Positions 1 to 8,182 of a stretch of 64,000 bases of DNA are shown piece after piece; position 1 is the first letter of the stretch; each line of letters starts with the position of its first letter. This DNA comes from Bacillota bacterium (lineage in GTDB: Bacteria; Bacillota; Clostridia; Lachnospirales; Lachnospiraceae), in assembly GCA_023457255.1 (NCBI GenBank), contig JAEWMB010000018.1:1-64000 (forward strand), written 5' to 3'. Position numbers and translations under genes: made by a program. The notes beneath the pieces are model-generated. The model did no database searches, was not told where the DNA came from, and was given only the letters and a program-made list of their open reading frames with translations.

Positions 1-490
1 CATCGAAACATTAAAAAGAAGAAAAATGGCAATGATTGAGAATATCAAAAAAATATTTATGGGTACACCGTCTATCTTTTAGCCGGTGCATTGGTCGTTG
101 TGTTCAGCCGAAGGCTGAACTGTAACAAGAATTCTATCAGAAAAAAAATTAATACTAGACTTATATTTTAAGATGTGGTAAGATAGATAATGTAGTATGG
201 CTAAAAATCAAAAGCCTCTACTTCAATAATCGTCATTTAAGGCATGCAATAAAATTGCATGCCTTTTATATGTTATAATAGTCATCTATTTCTTATACTG
301 TTAGTTGATAAGTGAGTATATTATCTCTATCCTTCATACAAAACATTCACTGTAAACATTGCAATGATTTCCGTGCCATAATCATTTTGTCTACAAATAG
401 ATTTAGGGGTTACATCAGAATTAGGGTAATTTTTAATACTTCTAGCTTACATACCTCTAAAACTAGGATTAGGCCGCTTGCACTTTATAC
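1..490. other. Left-edge region without a clear gene
   Basis: No complete gene is visible. An open frame on the + strand runs from about 40 to a stop at 169-171 without a good start. It would encode a hydrophobic stretch (YLLAGALVVVF) followed by a basic tail, which could be the end of a decayed membrane-protein gene. A second frame open from the window edge ends at 80-82. A small inverted repeat (TTCAGCC/GGCTGAA) lies near 103-119. Bases 270-490 hold nothing recognised. Confidence 0.3.
239..267 (+). terminator. Rho-independent terminator
   Basis: A perfect 12-bp stem, AAGGCATGCAAT and its complement, with a 3-nt AAA loop is followed by TTTT. It would end any transcript entering from the left edge. 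Confidence 0.75.
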
Positions 491-1192
491 TTACAACGCA
501 ACACTCTCTGAAATTTTAGAAAGTTTCTTTGTAGGAGCTGCCCAGCGGCATGCATTCTTAAGAATCTTTTGAATCTGCGGATGATAGAAGGATGGATTGG
601 TCTCATGCCCGGGCTGAAAGAAAAAGATTTTACCATTTCCCCGTGTAAACGTACACCCACTTCGACATACCTCTCCATTACTAAACCAACCAAGGAAAAT
701 AATATCATCCGGTTTGGGAATATCCATATATTCACCATAGCTTTCTTCTGCGGATAATTCAAATCTCTCCTCAACCCCCTCTGCAATCGGATGAGTTGGG
801 TTACAGCAAATCACAAACTCTTTCACATCGTGGTGATATCGAAACGTACATGTCGTTCCCATTAACGAAGTAAATGCCTTACAGCCAATAGCGGAATGCA
901 GCACGATAAAACCCATTCCACGAAGTACATGACTTTTCACTCTGTTTGCTATTTCATCCGGAAACTCACGATTACCACCATGTGACCAGTAGATAAGTAC
1001 CTCGGTTTTTTCTAAAATTTCCTCGGTTAAACCACATTCCTCCTCATACAAAGAACCAATGGTTAGCAGGTTGGCATCCTCTATTTCTAATACAATATCT
1101 CGCAGCACACCCCCTATTTCATCCGGATAAACCGTTAATACTTCCGGTTTTCTTCTCTCATCTCTTCCTTCATTAAAAATTGTAATATTCAT
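491..1192 (-). CDS. ThuA-like domain protein (trehalose-utilisation family)
   Basis: A 233-residue cytoplasmic protein of the ThuA/glutamine-amidotransferase-like superfamily. Diagnostic segments are YWSHGGNREF near residue 70, FIVLHSAIGCKAFTSLMGTT near 95-113, the CNPTHPIAEGVEERFEL region near 130-145, and SGCTFTRGNGKIFFFQPGHE near 180-200. ThuA proteins are linked to sugar (trehalose, maltose, sucrose) metabolism in rhizobia; the exact reaction is unsettled and no substrate can be deduced here. The gene stands alone; the neighbour at 1412 runs the opposite way. The start is fixed by the only ATG at the N-terminal family boundary. Its GGAG ribosome site is 30 nt upstream, with a hairpin in between (see the separate entry). 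Family assignment is secure, function is not. Confidence 0.85.
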   Translation of the reverse strand: MNITIFNEGRDERRKPEVLTVYPDEIGGVLRDIVLEIEDANLLTIGSLYEEECGLTEEILEKTEVLIYWSHGGNREFPDEIANRVKSHVLRGMGFIVLHSAIGCKAFTSLMGTTCTFRYHHDVKEFVICCNPTHPIAEGVEERFELSAEESYGEYMDIPKPDDIIFLGWFSNGEVCRSGCTFTRGNGKIFFFQPGHETNPSFYHPQIQKILKNACRWAAPTKKLSKISESVAL

Positions 1193-1226
1193 ATTAGATA
1201 TTAGCCGTAGAATCTACGGCTTCTCC
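1190..1226 (-). promoter_or_regulatory. Ribosome site separated from its start by a hairpin
   Basis: Reading leftwards, GGAG (1223-1226) is followed by a perfect 8-bp hairpin, AGCCGTAG-ATT-CTACGGCT (1203-1221), then 10 nt and the ATG at 1190-1192. The linear spacing of 30 nt is too long for initiation. Folding the 19-nt hairpin shortens it to about 11 nt. Either the hairpin bridges the site or it controls access. Confidence 0.55.
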
Positions 1227-1411
1227 TTTCCATAGATAATCCTTCCTCCCTTATTATTTCTACTTGCAGATAGCATCCTGCAAAAAGCAGTAAAGCAGAT
1301 TATCTTTATTTTTAACTACTTTAATTTACTTGTATCACTTAATTTACTATGTTACAATTATCGGCAGATGCGTTATCCTGCATAACCAAATTTACTATAC
1401 AGGAGGTTACC

Positions 1412-2611
1412 ATGAATTATAGAAATTCCAATCAAACTGATTCACTTTCTATCCTTGGCTTTGGATGTTTGCGATTTCCAAAAAGGGGTAAAGCCATTGA
1501 CATGGAGGAAACAGAACGGGAAATCATGTATGCGATTGACCATGGCATCAACTATTTTGATACTGCCTATATCTATTCCGGCAGTGAGGAAGCTCTCGGT
1601 ACTATTTTACAAAAACATAGCTGCCGCAAGAATATTATGATAGCAACAAAATTGCCTCATTATCTGATTAAAAAAGCCGGAGATATGGAGCGTTTCTTTG
1701 AAGAACAATTAAAGCGTCTGAAAACCGACTATATTGATTATTACCTGATGCATATGCTGCCTGATGTTAATGTATGGAACCGCTTAATCGATCTTGGGAT
1801 TTTAGAATGGCTGGAATCTAAAAAGCAAGCAGGCATTATAAAACGGATTGGATTTTCTTATCATGGAAATACAGCAGCATTTCAAGAATTGCTGGATGCA
1901 TATCCATGGGACTTCTGTCAGATACAGTATAATTATATGGATGAACATAGTCAAGCCGGTGTTGCCGGCCTAAAAAAGGCGGCAAGCAAAAACATACCTG
2001 TAATTATCATGGAGCCTTTGCGCGGGGGACGGTTGGTGAATAATCTTCCTAAAAAAGCACTTGATTTGTTTGCAAAAACAGAACCCAAACGCAGTCCGGC
2101 GGAATGGGCACTTCGCTGGTTATGGAATCAAGAAGAAGTTAGTGTTGTTTTATCCGGTATGAACTCTATGGAGATGTTAAAGGAAAACATCCGGATTGCT
2201 TCTACTGTTTCTGTTGGTGAGCTTAGTGAAAAAGAAATGCATCTCTATGAGCAAGTGAAAAAAGCACTGAATGATAAGGTAAAAGTTCCGTGTACCGGTT
2301 GTGGTTACTGTATCCCTTGTCCAAAAGGTGTTGATATCCCCGGTGTGTTTCGCTGCTATAACGTTAGTTATGCGGAAGGTTATAAAAAGGCCTTTAAAGA
2401 ATATGTGATGTGTACTACAATGAGAGATAAAAAGAGTAATGCATCCCTTTGTATTCAATGTGGAAAATGCGAAATTCACTGTCCTCAAGCAATAGAGATA
2501 CGAAAGCAACTAAAACATGTTGTCAGACGATTTGAGCACCCTATCTACAAAGCTGTCAGCATAGTTATGAAAAAAAGATTTCAAGGAAAACCAAAAAGAG
2601 AAAACTCATAA
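1412..2611 (+). CDS. Aldo/keto reductase with C-terminal 2x[4Fe-4S] ferredoxin domain
   Basis: A 399-residue cytoplasmic oxidoreductase. The N-terminal TIM barrel (about 10-270) carries the AKR motif DTAYIY (residues 50-55), which supplies the catalytic Asp and Tyr. The C-terminal part has two cysteine clusters, CTGCGYCIPC near 305 and CIQCGKCEIHC near 350, typical of ferredoxin-type domains. This AKR-ferredoxin architecture is common in clostridia; the substrate is unknown, and electron exchange with ferredoxin is inferred. The start was placed at 1412 because AGGAGG lies 5 nt upstream; an open frame extends to 1349 but has no ribosome site there. The gene is monocistronic and ends at a shared terminator. 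Confidence 0.9.
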   Translation: MNYRNSNQTDSLSILGFGCLRFPKRGKAIDMEETEREIMYAIDHGINYFDTAYIYSGSEEALGTILQKHSCRKNIMIATKLPHYLIKKAGDMERFFEEQLKRLKTDYIDYYLMHMLPDVNVWNRLIDLGILEWLESKKQAGIIKRIGFSYHGNTAAFQELLDAYPWDFCQIQYNYMDEHSQAGVAGLKKAASKNIPVIIMEPLRGGRLVNNLPKKALDLFAKTEPKRSPAEWALRWLWNQEEVSVVLSGMNSMEMLKENIRIASTVSVGELSEKEMHLYEQVKKALNDKVKVPCTGCGYCIPCPKGVDIPGVFRCYNVSYAEGYKKAFKEYVMCTTMRDKKSNASLCIQCGKCEIHCPQAIEIRKQLKHVVRRFEHPIYKAVSIVMKKRFQGKPKRENS

Positions 2612-2706
2612 ATTAACTTCCTGAAATCCGACTAAATGAGAACTATTATCTGCCTATTATCAGAGTTTTTTCATCATTCGTATGCAATAAAAGAAGCTTT
2701 ACACAA

Positions 2707-2759
2707 AAGCACCCTAACTTATTTAGGCAGAAAAACTGAACTAAATAAGAAGGGTGCTT
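2707..2759. terminator. Bidirectional terminator between convergent genes
   Basis: A 19-nt inverted repeat (left arm 2707-2726, right arm 2741-2759) with AAGCACCCT/AGGGTGCTT at its base. Short T-rich tails follow on both strands. It separates the + strand reductase from the - strand gene ending at 2783. Confidence 0.7.
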
Positions 2760-2782
2760 ATTTCATATTGTCCTTATGTATT

Positions 2783-3712
2783 CTATTTTGACTTCTCTTT
2801 CGCTCTCTTATCTTGAATTGTCTGCATATGTTCCTCTGTAATCATAGTAACTCCATTTTCTTTTGCCCAATCAATACACCCTTGCAGAGCTGTTTTTAAA
2901 AAAATACGGGGTACTCTTACTAATTTCCGGCAGGCCTCTTCCGTAAATTTTACCTCTGCGTCCATGCGATTTGCCGCATACACAACAGAGGTTAAATCCG
3001 CTTCTTTTCCCGCGGGAATTTTTACAGCCCTTGGACGCCGGAACTTTGTATACCAAAAGTTCGTAGAATCCCGATATCCATAATCAACCGGGACTCTAGG
3101 GAAGGCAGAGGCTTTTACTCCATTCATAATTGCATCATATTGTTTTTGCTTCATCAATATTTTATCAATACGTAGTATAAAATGAGCACCGAACCTACTG
3201 GTAATTCCATTAAAGTTTCGATAAGGCGGCTCTATTCCTTCTAGCTGACCGATCTTTTTTCTATCCTCTCCCGCTCCTTCTAAATCAGATAACCAAGTAC
3301 ACTCAAACACCTGATATGCGTTCGATATAATTAGAGGACGTTTGGTTTTATCGGTAGCTGCAATCCCTTTTTCCAAAGTAAATCTACAGTGTTCCATTTT
3401 TTCTGCTGCCGTTTCTCCCGGAAATCCAAGACGAACCGCCTCTTTAAAATCTTCCCGGCTATCTTCGATAAAATTCAGTGCACAAGTTTTACTTCTTAAG
3501 ATATTCTGAGCCGTATTCGAAGAATTCCTGCATTCTAAGAGCATAGCATAATAGTCTTTTCCTGCTATATAGTATGGAAAGCAGAGAGAATATGTCCCAA
3601 TAGATGTGGTTCCATCTTCCGCTAAGGTACTTACTAAAACGGTCGGCATAGGAAAAAATGCTGACGTCTGGTAAAAATTATCCACAATTCGTAAATCTTT
3701 AAATGAACTCAT
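2783..3712 (-). CDS. Flavin reductase-like (FMN-binding split-barrel) protein
   Basis: A 309-residue protein whose first 200 residues resemble the DIM6/NTAB flavin reductase-like family: an N-terminal FFPMPTVLVST strand, a GTYSLCFPYY segment, then ECRNSSNTAQNI and ALNFIEDS. Members bind FMN and often reduce flavin or use it on an unknown substrate. The last 100 residues (from about 210) are a less familiar extension ending in a Lys-rich tail. The start is the ATG at 3712, preceded by AAGGAGG; an upstream open extension to 3778 lacks a site. It follows the luxC-like gene by 109 bp on the same strand and could belong to the same pathway as a flavin partner. Confidence 0.7.
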   Translation of the reverse strand: MSSFKDLRIVDNFYQTSAFFPMPTVLVSTLAEDGTTSIGTYSLCFPYYIAGKDYYAMLLECRNSSNTAQNILRSKTCALNFIEDSREDFKEAVRLGFPGETAAEKMEHCRFTLEKGIAATDKTKRPLIISNAYQVFECTWLSDLEGAGEDRKKIGQLEGIEPPYRNFNGITSRFGAHFILRIDKILMKQKQYDAIMNGVKASAFPRVPVDYGYRDSTNFWYTKFRRPRAVKIPAGKEADLTSVVYAANRMDAEVKFTEEACRKLVRVPRIFLKTALQGCIDWAKENGVTMITEEHMQTIQDKRAKEKSK

Positions 3713-3821
3713 TGTAAACCTCCTTACCAAAATATTACTGAAATAAGAAAGCAAACTTTTCGCCTGCTCCATTCTCAAAACGGAAAGAAATGTTTCATCT
3801 TATCCTTTTCTATATCGTAAA

Positions 3822-5069
3822 TTAAAGCAAAACTCTTCCATTTACAATTCTTACGTACCTTCTTAATGGATATTCACCATCATGACTTTCCAGTACATCC
3901 ATAGAAGACATTAATTTAGGAACTGTAACCTTGGTTGCTCCCACAAGGAAAAAGTAAGTTGATAGTTCACTCCATTCATCTTCCTGACAAACCAACCCTA
4001 CTGTTTGTAAGTACCCCTTGTTCCCATGTAATTTTTCTATGATATCCTTTCTCTTAAGCCCCCGGACCCATAGATTTGCATGAGTATAAGAAGGGGTAAG
4101 TTCTGCATCTGGCAATGCCTTTAAACTACAATGTTTCCCCCGGTATAATTTCCCTTTCGTATCAATTAACTCTTCATAATACAAAAGAAGTGAAATCTGT
4201 GCTCTCGTTCCTATCTTCGGAGGTTCTTCTTTTACAGCCACACTTTCTAAGATTGGTAGAAACCTTTCACAAAAGCCTTCCAAGTCCTCCATCACATCAG
4301 TATCAAGATAGATTCCCTGACAGGAACTGCATAGTAATTGCTTTGTAGTTACTATATGTGCCGCAAGCTCTAATAATGCCTTATCTGTAATCCCATCCTT
4401 CGTAAGATAAGCGAAGCTCTTTCTATGTCCCCATTCAATTAGTCTGGTATTAACCGAAGCCAGGTTCCTTACCGATTTCATGGTCTCATCACCTCCCCAG
4501 ACAACAATACCATTTGCCATCTTAGCCATCGCTTCTAGCTCATGAAGATGACTGGACGGAGTATCGAATACATAAATATAATCTTTTATCTTTGGTTCAA
4601 CACGGATTAACTCCTGCAGTAACTTAACGGTTATTCCTGAATCTGCGGCCGGCAGCTTTACTATATTAATATTTCCTGCCAGAAGTCCTTCAATTACACT
4701 ATAAGCAGGTAAGCCCTCCATATTACCGGCTGCTATATGAAACAAAACTCCCAAAGGCATAATCTGATGAGAGGTTTCAGGAAGACATTCACCAATTGCT
4801 GCACCAAGTTCAACTCGAATCTTGCGAACCAAACATTCTGCAGATAGCATCTGTGCTGCGTTTGCTATCTGATCCTCTGTTAAAAAACCTCCAAGTAATT
4901 CTTGATATTCTCCTGCGACAATGCGCTTTGATAATTGATGACAGGCCATAATTACAACTTTTGAAGGTAGGATACCGCCTCTAAGGGTTTTTAGAATGCG
5001 AGGATAAAGGTCTTTTAGAGCCTGCTTGGTTTGGCCTGATTCAAGTATTTCACCACCATATAAGATCAT
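3822..5069 (-). CDS. luxC: LuxC-type long-chain acyl-CoA/acyl-protein reductase
   Basis: A 415-residue member of the aldehyde-dehydrogenase-related LuxC family, which reduces activated fatty acyl groups to aldehyde with NADPH. Visible landmarks are GVLFHIAAGNMEGLPAYS (108-125), the dinucleotide-binding stretch IVVWGGDETMKSV near 188-200, and QLLCSSCQG with the likely acyl-accepting Cys at 247. The start overlaps the luxE-like stop by four bases (ATGA), which indicates translational coupling, and GGGAGG lies just upstream. There is no luciferase (luxAB) or luxD nearby, so the aldehyde presumably serves something other than light. The symbol is used for family likeness only. Confidence 0.85.
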   Translation of the reverse strand: MILYGGEILESGQTKQALKDLYPRILKTLRGGILPSKVVIMACHQLSKRIVAGEYQELLGGFLTEDQIANAAQMLSAECLVRKIRVELGAAIGECLPETSHQIMPLGVLFHIAAGNMEGLPAYSVIEGLLAGNINIVKLPAADSGITVKLLQELIRVEPKIKDYIYVFDTPSSHLHELEAMAKMANGIVVWGGDETMKSVRNLASVNTRLIEWGHRKSFAYLTKDGITDKALLELAAHIVTTKQLLCSSCQGIYLDTDVMEDLEGFCERFLPILESVAVKEEPPKIGTRAQISLLLYYEELIDTKGKLYRGKHCSLKALPDAELTPSYTHANLWVRGLKRKDIIEKLHGNKGYLQTVGLVCQEDEWSELSTYFFLVGATKVTVPKLMSSMDVLESHDGEYPLRRYVRIVNGRVLL

Positions 5070-6208
5070 TTTCTATTACCTCCCAGCAGTTCTCCTGCCC
5101 CTTGCGCACAGGTATGTATGTCACGAAGCCCTACTCTTCCAAGAACTTCAAAATAAGGCGCTGTAATTCCGCAGCCACATTCAACCCCATCATGTAATAC
5201 TCCAAGATCATCTGTCATTACACTCGTTAATGGCATGCTCTCCATCAGCGGAGATAGAAAATTTAGAATCCCAATCTTACCCTTGGGCACCGGTAATAAA
5301 GTATCAACATCTCTTACCAATACACGGCTATAGATTGGTACATGGAAATGGTGATTTTTACAGTCACAATATAACATCGGATGTTCTACCGCACCATAAA
5401 ATTCACGAATATTTTCTTCCTTAATTCCAAGAGACGTCTGAATCTTTTGATATAGTACCTCCTTGTCTACCCGCTCTGAATAAAACTGCTTCCATCCGCC
5501 TCCAAAAATAACTTTAGAGCCCTTCGGTAAGGTAAGACGCCTTTTTCTTTTTTCCAGTTCATTTACTAAAAACAGAGCATAGGCAGGAAACCCAAGGATA
5601 CGAACAGGATGGCGTTGTTTGCTAAACCTAACCAGAGCTTTTAACATCCCCTTAAGATTAAGTTCATAGCTACCGTTTACATATTGTAATGCATATACTC
5701 TCTCTTTTGCCGGTGCTAAGTAGGTTGCTCCTAGAGCTGTCTTTACCGTTACTGCTTGATTTTCTTTTCTTGGTTGATATCCAAGGATAATATAATTGGT
5801 TGGTTTCGTTGATATCAGGTTATGATACTTTGCAATACGATACACCATATGTGCTCCATAATAAAGTCCTTTCGCATCATAACCAATCATACTTTTTTCT
5901 CCGCTGGTACCTGAAGATGTTGCTTTTATTACCATCTTTTTGCTGGGTAAGGAAGAAATTCTTACCTTTTTATAATACAACGTTGGAAGTGGAGGGATTC
6001 TATGGAAGTCTTCCATAGTTTGTATTTCTTCTGTGGTAATTTCTTGCTTTCTTAAAATTTTCGTATATTGCTTACAATGTTTATTATGAAACTCCATATT
6101 ATCTTTTATAGCACCAATGAAATATCGTTCGGTACCTTCTAAATCATAGATTTTTTTAAATTGATACAACTTTTGTAGGTTATTTATTATAATCTCCTCC
6201 TTTGGCAT
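5066..6208 (-). CDS. luxE: LuxE-type acyl-protein synthetase
   Basis: A 380-residue adenylate-forming enzyme of the LuxE family, which activates a fatty acid with ATP and hands it to a reductase. The ATP-binding loop ATSSGTSGEKS is near residue 95, GFPAYALF near 215 and FGGGWKQFYSE near 245. CDCKNHHFH (near 285) and ECGCG (near 350) could bind a metal. It is coupled to the LuxC-like gene. Start oddity: the ATG at 6208 has no ribosome site upstream, while a strong GGAGGAG lies inside the frame at codons 3-5, followed only by ATT/ATA codons. Initiation may therefore be non-canonical or leaderless. The family call is firm. Confidence 0.82.
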   Translation of the reverse strand: MPKEEIIINNLQKLYQFKKIYDLEGTERYFIGAIKDNMEFHNKHCKQYTKILRKQEITTEEIQTMEDFHRIPPLPTLYYKKVRISSLPSKKMVIKATSSGTSGEKSMIGYDAKGLYYGAHMVYRIAKYHNLISTKPTNYIILGYQPRKENQAVTVKTALGATYLAPAKERVYALQYVNGSYELNLKGMLKALVRFSKQRHPVRILGFPAYALFLVNELEKRKRRLTLPKGSKVIFGGGWKQFYSERVDKEVLYQKIQTSLGIKEENIREFYGAVEHPMLYCDCKNHHFHVPIYSRVLVRDVDTLLPVPKGKIGILNFLSPLMESMPLTSVMTDDLGVLHDGVECGCGITAPYFEVLGRVGLRDIHTCAQGAGELLGGNRK

Positions 6209-6300
6209 GATTCTGTTATTTCTGAAGCTTAAAAATCCTGATTCATGATCTTTTTTCCAGTGATTTTATATAAATGGTTAATTCACCCTTGATTATCCAT

Positions 6301-6330
6301 ATTATAACAGATATACTATAGAAAAAGCAA
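6301..6330 (-). promoter_or_regulatory. Probable sigma-A promoter for luxE-luxC
   Basis: On the - strand, TTGCTT is followed after 18 nt by TATAAT. It lies about 95 bp upstream of the luxE-like start. Confidence 0.5.
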
Positions 6331-6420
6331 AAAAATCTTGTCTAATCTATATTCCATAACCAAGGAAGAAGATTATAAAAATATTATGTCACTAAAATTG
6401 TATAGAAAGGAGCTGGCGCT

Positions 6421-7089
6421 ATGATAAATCAGAAGAAACTGTTTTTACTATCAATTGTTGCATATCTCTTATTTAGTCTAAGTTGTCTCCTCACAATTAA
6501 ACTGATTCCATCTACTTCTTATATCATATTTGGAGCTCCCGCTTGTCTACTGACTGCCGTTCTTTTTCATATTCTTGGTAAGAAAGGTCTTCGTAATAAC
6601 TTCTATTTAGTTAGTATTGGTTTAACAAATTTGTTAAGCGGTATTTCAGTTGGGTGTTATCTATATCTCGAAGAAAATTATTTATCTCTTTCGGAATACC
6701 TTATTTCGTTCGCAGCTTTTTTATTGCTCTGTATAATATTATTGGCTATCCATAAAAAGATTGGCTCAAGACGTAAAGCAATATTTTTATCCTATGGTAT
6801 TCTAATATTTACTTTTATTCCATTCATTTATCTATGGATAACTAAGGGCATTTATCTCTATGCCTTTTTATGTTTTTCATTGATTATGAACTTGTTTTAT
6901 AACTTATCCTATTTACTGCATAAGAAAAACTCAACTCTTCTTCGTGACTTTTCGTTTGGCAGCTTTGGAGCATTTTTTATAGTTACTTATCTAGTTCTTG
7001 TTTTAATCACAGAAGGAGATGCGCTGGACTTACTTGATAGCTTGGAGGTACCTGCAAATCGTAAGAATAAGAATACAATTTCTATGTAG
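6421..7089 (+). CDS. Polytopic membrane protein of unknown function
   Basis: A 222-residue protein made almost entirely of hydrophobic segments, with about six to seven predicted membrane helices separated by short basic loops (KKGLR, HKKIGSRRK, LLHKKNS). It ends in a polar tail, LEVPANRKNKNT. No family motif is recognised. AAGGAG sits 9 nt upstream of the ATG. The gene is single, transcribed away from luxE and ended by the hairpin at 7117. A transport or sensing role cannot be told apart from sequence. Confidence 0.75.
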   Translation: MINQKKLFLLSIVAYLLFSLSCLLTIKLIPSTSYIIFGAPACLLTAVLFHILGKKGLRNNFYLVSIGLTNLLSGISVGCYLYLEENYLSLSEYLISFAAFLLLCIILLAIHKKIGSRRKAIFLSYGILIFTFIPFIYLWITKGIYLYAFLCFSLIMNLFYNLSYLLHKKNSTLLRDFSFGSFGAFFIVTYLVLVLITEGDALDLLDSLEVPANRKNKNTISM

Positions 7090-7116
7090 AAAGACACGAC
7101 ATATCCCCATTAACAA

Positions 7117-7153
7117 AAAGAGCCCAAAATAGATTTTTCTATCCGGGCTCTTA
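7117..7153. terminator. Bidirectional terminator
   Basis: AAGAGCCC and GGGCTCTT flank an inner ATAGA/TCTAT stem, with A/T runs on both sides. It lies between two convergent genes. Confidence 0.75.
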
Positions 7154-7213
7154 ATTAACAAACCTCTCCTTAACCCACCTTCTTACAACACCTTACATTG
7201 CTATTATCCCCTC

Positions 7214-7840
7214 CTAAGCCCCACTCCCACCATAAGCATTCGGATTATAAATATTCGGACTCTTAATCGTAAGCACTAACTCTACAATCTGATCGTCGCT
7301 TAAATACTGAGGTTCCACGCCATAATAGTGATTTGCTGCTTCTTTCACCCCATAGCAGCCCTCTCCGAAATAAATGACATTCAAATAAAGTTCCAAAATT
7401 TCATCTTTTGTATAATTTCTCTCTAATTCAAAAGCAACAAACACCTCTGCTACTTTTCTGTCTAATTTCTTTTCAAAGGAAAAATATATATTTTTTGCAA
7501 GCTGTTGTGTAATAGTGCTTCCCCCTTGCACATAAGAACCTGCCTTTATATTGTTATACATCGCTCTTGCTGCAGCAATTGGGTCCATACCAAAGTGATC
7601 GTAAAATCGCTGATCCTCTGACTCCAGCAATTCCTCAATATATTCTTTAGGGATTGTATCAAGGGTAAAATACCCTTCTTTTTCTTTAATTTTATCAACC
7701 ATGCTTTCTACGCTATTTTCTTTCACTGCATTTTGGTACATCTTATACCCACTTGATAGGATTGGTATAACTTTAGAAAGTCCTAATATAAAGGCTGTTA
7801 ATAATAGAAGACTACATATCCAAATGAATCTTTTCTTCAT
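7214..7840 (-). CDS. Monofunctional peptidoglycan glycosyltransferase (GT51)
   Basis: A 208-residue enzyme with one N-terminal membrane anchor (about 5-25) and a GT51 transglycosylase domain outside the membrane. Motif 1 is ESEDQRFYDHFGMD, with the catalytic Glu at 75. GGSTITQQLAKN lies near 104-115 and ELERNYTKDEILELYLN near 140-156, followed by YFGEGCYGVKEAA. It polymerises glycan strands from lipid II. It has no penicillin-binding transpeptidase domain; at about 200 residues it is the length of MtgA-type proteins and far shorter than class A PBPs. AAGGAGG precedes the start. The C-terminus (NAYGGSGA) ends soon after the domain, so a shortened PBP1 origin is possible. Confidence 0.88.
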   Translation of the reverse strand: MKKRFIWICSLLLLTAFILGLSKVIPILSSGYKMYQNAVKENSVESMVDKIKEKEGYFTLDTIPKEYIEELLESEDQRFYDHFGMDPIAAARAMYNNIKAGSYVQGGSTITQQLAKNIYFSFEKKLDRKVAEVFVAFELERNYTKDEILELYLNVIYFGEGCYGVKEAANHYYGVEPQYLSDDQIVELVLTIKSPNIYNPNAYGGSGA

Positions 7841-7907
7841 AATAATCCTCCTTGAATTTCATAACACAATGATAGCATGGAGGATTTTTATCAACCATCG
7901 ATTCTCC

Positions 7908-7935
7908 TTACAAAAAACTTACATTTATGTAATAT
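7908..7935 (+). promoter_or_regulatory. Probable promoter of the structured RNA
   Basis: TTACAA, 16 nt, TATAAT-like TAATAT (7930-7935) on the + strand. Transcription would begin near 7942, just before the structured region. Confidence 0.4.
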
Positions 7936-7941
7936 TGAAAA

Positions 7942-8067
7942 GTTTTTATTACTTCTGCCGGTTACGGAATGTAAGTGATGAAACCAGGCACTTAAGGATA
8001 GGTAACACTAGGTTTCCAACAGGGCAAAGAAAACAGACAAAAATGCACGCATTTCGTCTGTTTTCTT
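7942..8067 (+). ncRNA. Candidate structured small RNA with pseudoknot, family unknown
   Basis: No open frame crosses this interval, yet it contains interlocking complementary segments on the + strand: GTTAC (7961-7965) with GTAAC (8002-8006), AAGTG (7973-7977) with CACTT (7989-7993), and GAAACC (7980-7985, inside that hairpin loop) with GGTTTC (8011-8016), which would form a pseudoknot. A strong terminator hairpin follows at 8027-8067. The flanking genes are both on the - strand, so this would be an independent transcript of about 125 nt. It matches no riboswitch class I can name; some wording (GATGAA, GGCACTT) loosely recalls c-di-GMP-II but the required pairing is absent. Confidence 0.45.
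8027..8067 (+). terminator. Rho-independent terminator of the small RNA
   Basis: AAGAAAACAGAC pairs with GTCTGTTTTCTT around an inner AATGC/GCATT stem. The 3' arm is T-rich and runs into TATATTTTTTC. Confidence 0.75.
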
Positions 8068-8182
8068 ATATTTTTTCTTCTTATTATCAGGCATCCACCA
8101 CTATTATTTCTCTACATAAACACCGATTTCTTGATAAATTATCCTGATATACGAATCGGAAAATTAAAGAAGAAGCTGGTTG

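Noticed and set aside
2783..6208. A complete bioluminescence operon
   Set aside because: Only luxC- and luxE-type genes are present; no luxA, luxB or luxD is found in the window.
7942..8067. A cyclic di-GMP class II riboswitch
   Set aside because: Short words are shared, but the long GCACU/AGUGC helix expected for that class cannot form and no gene follows on the same strand.
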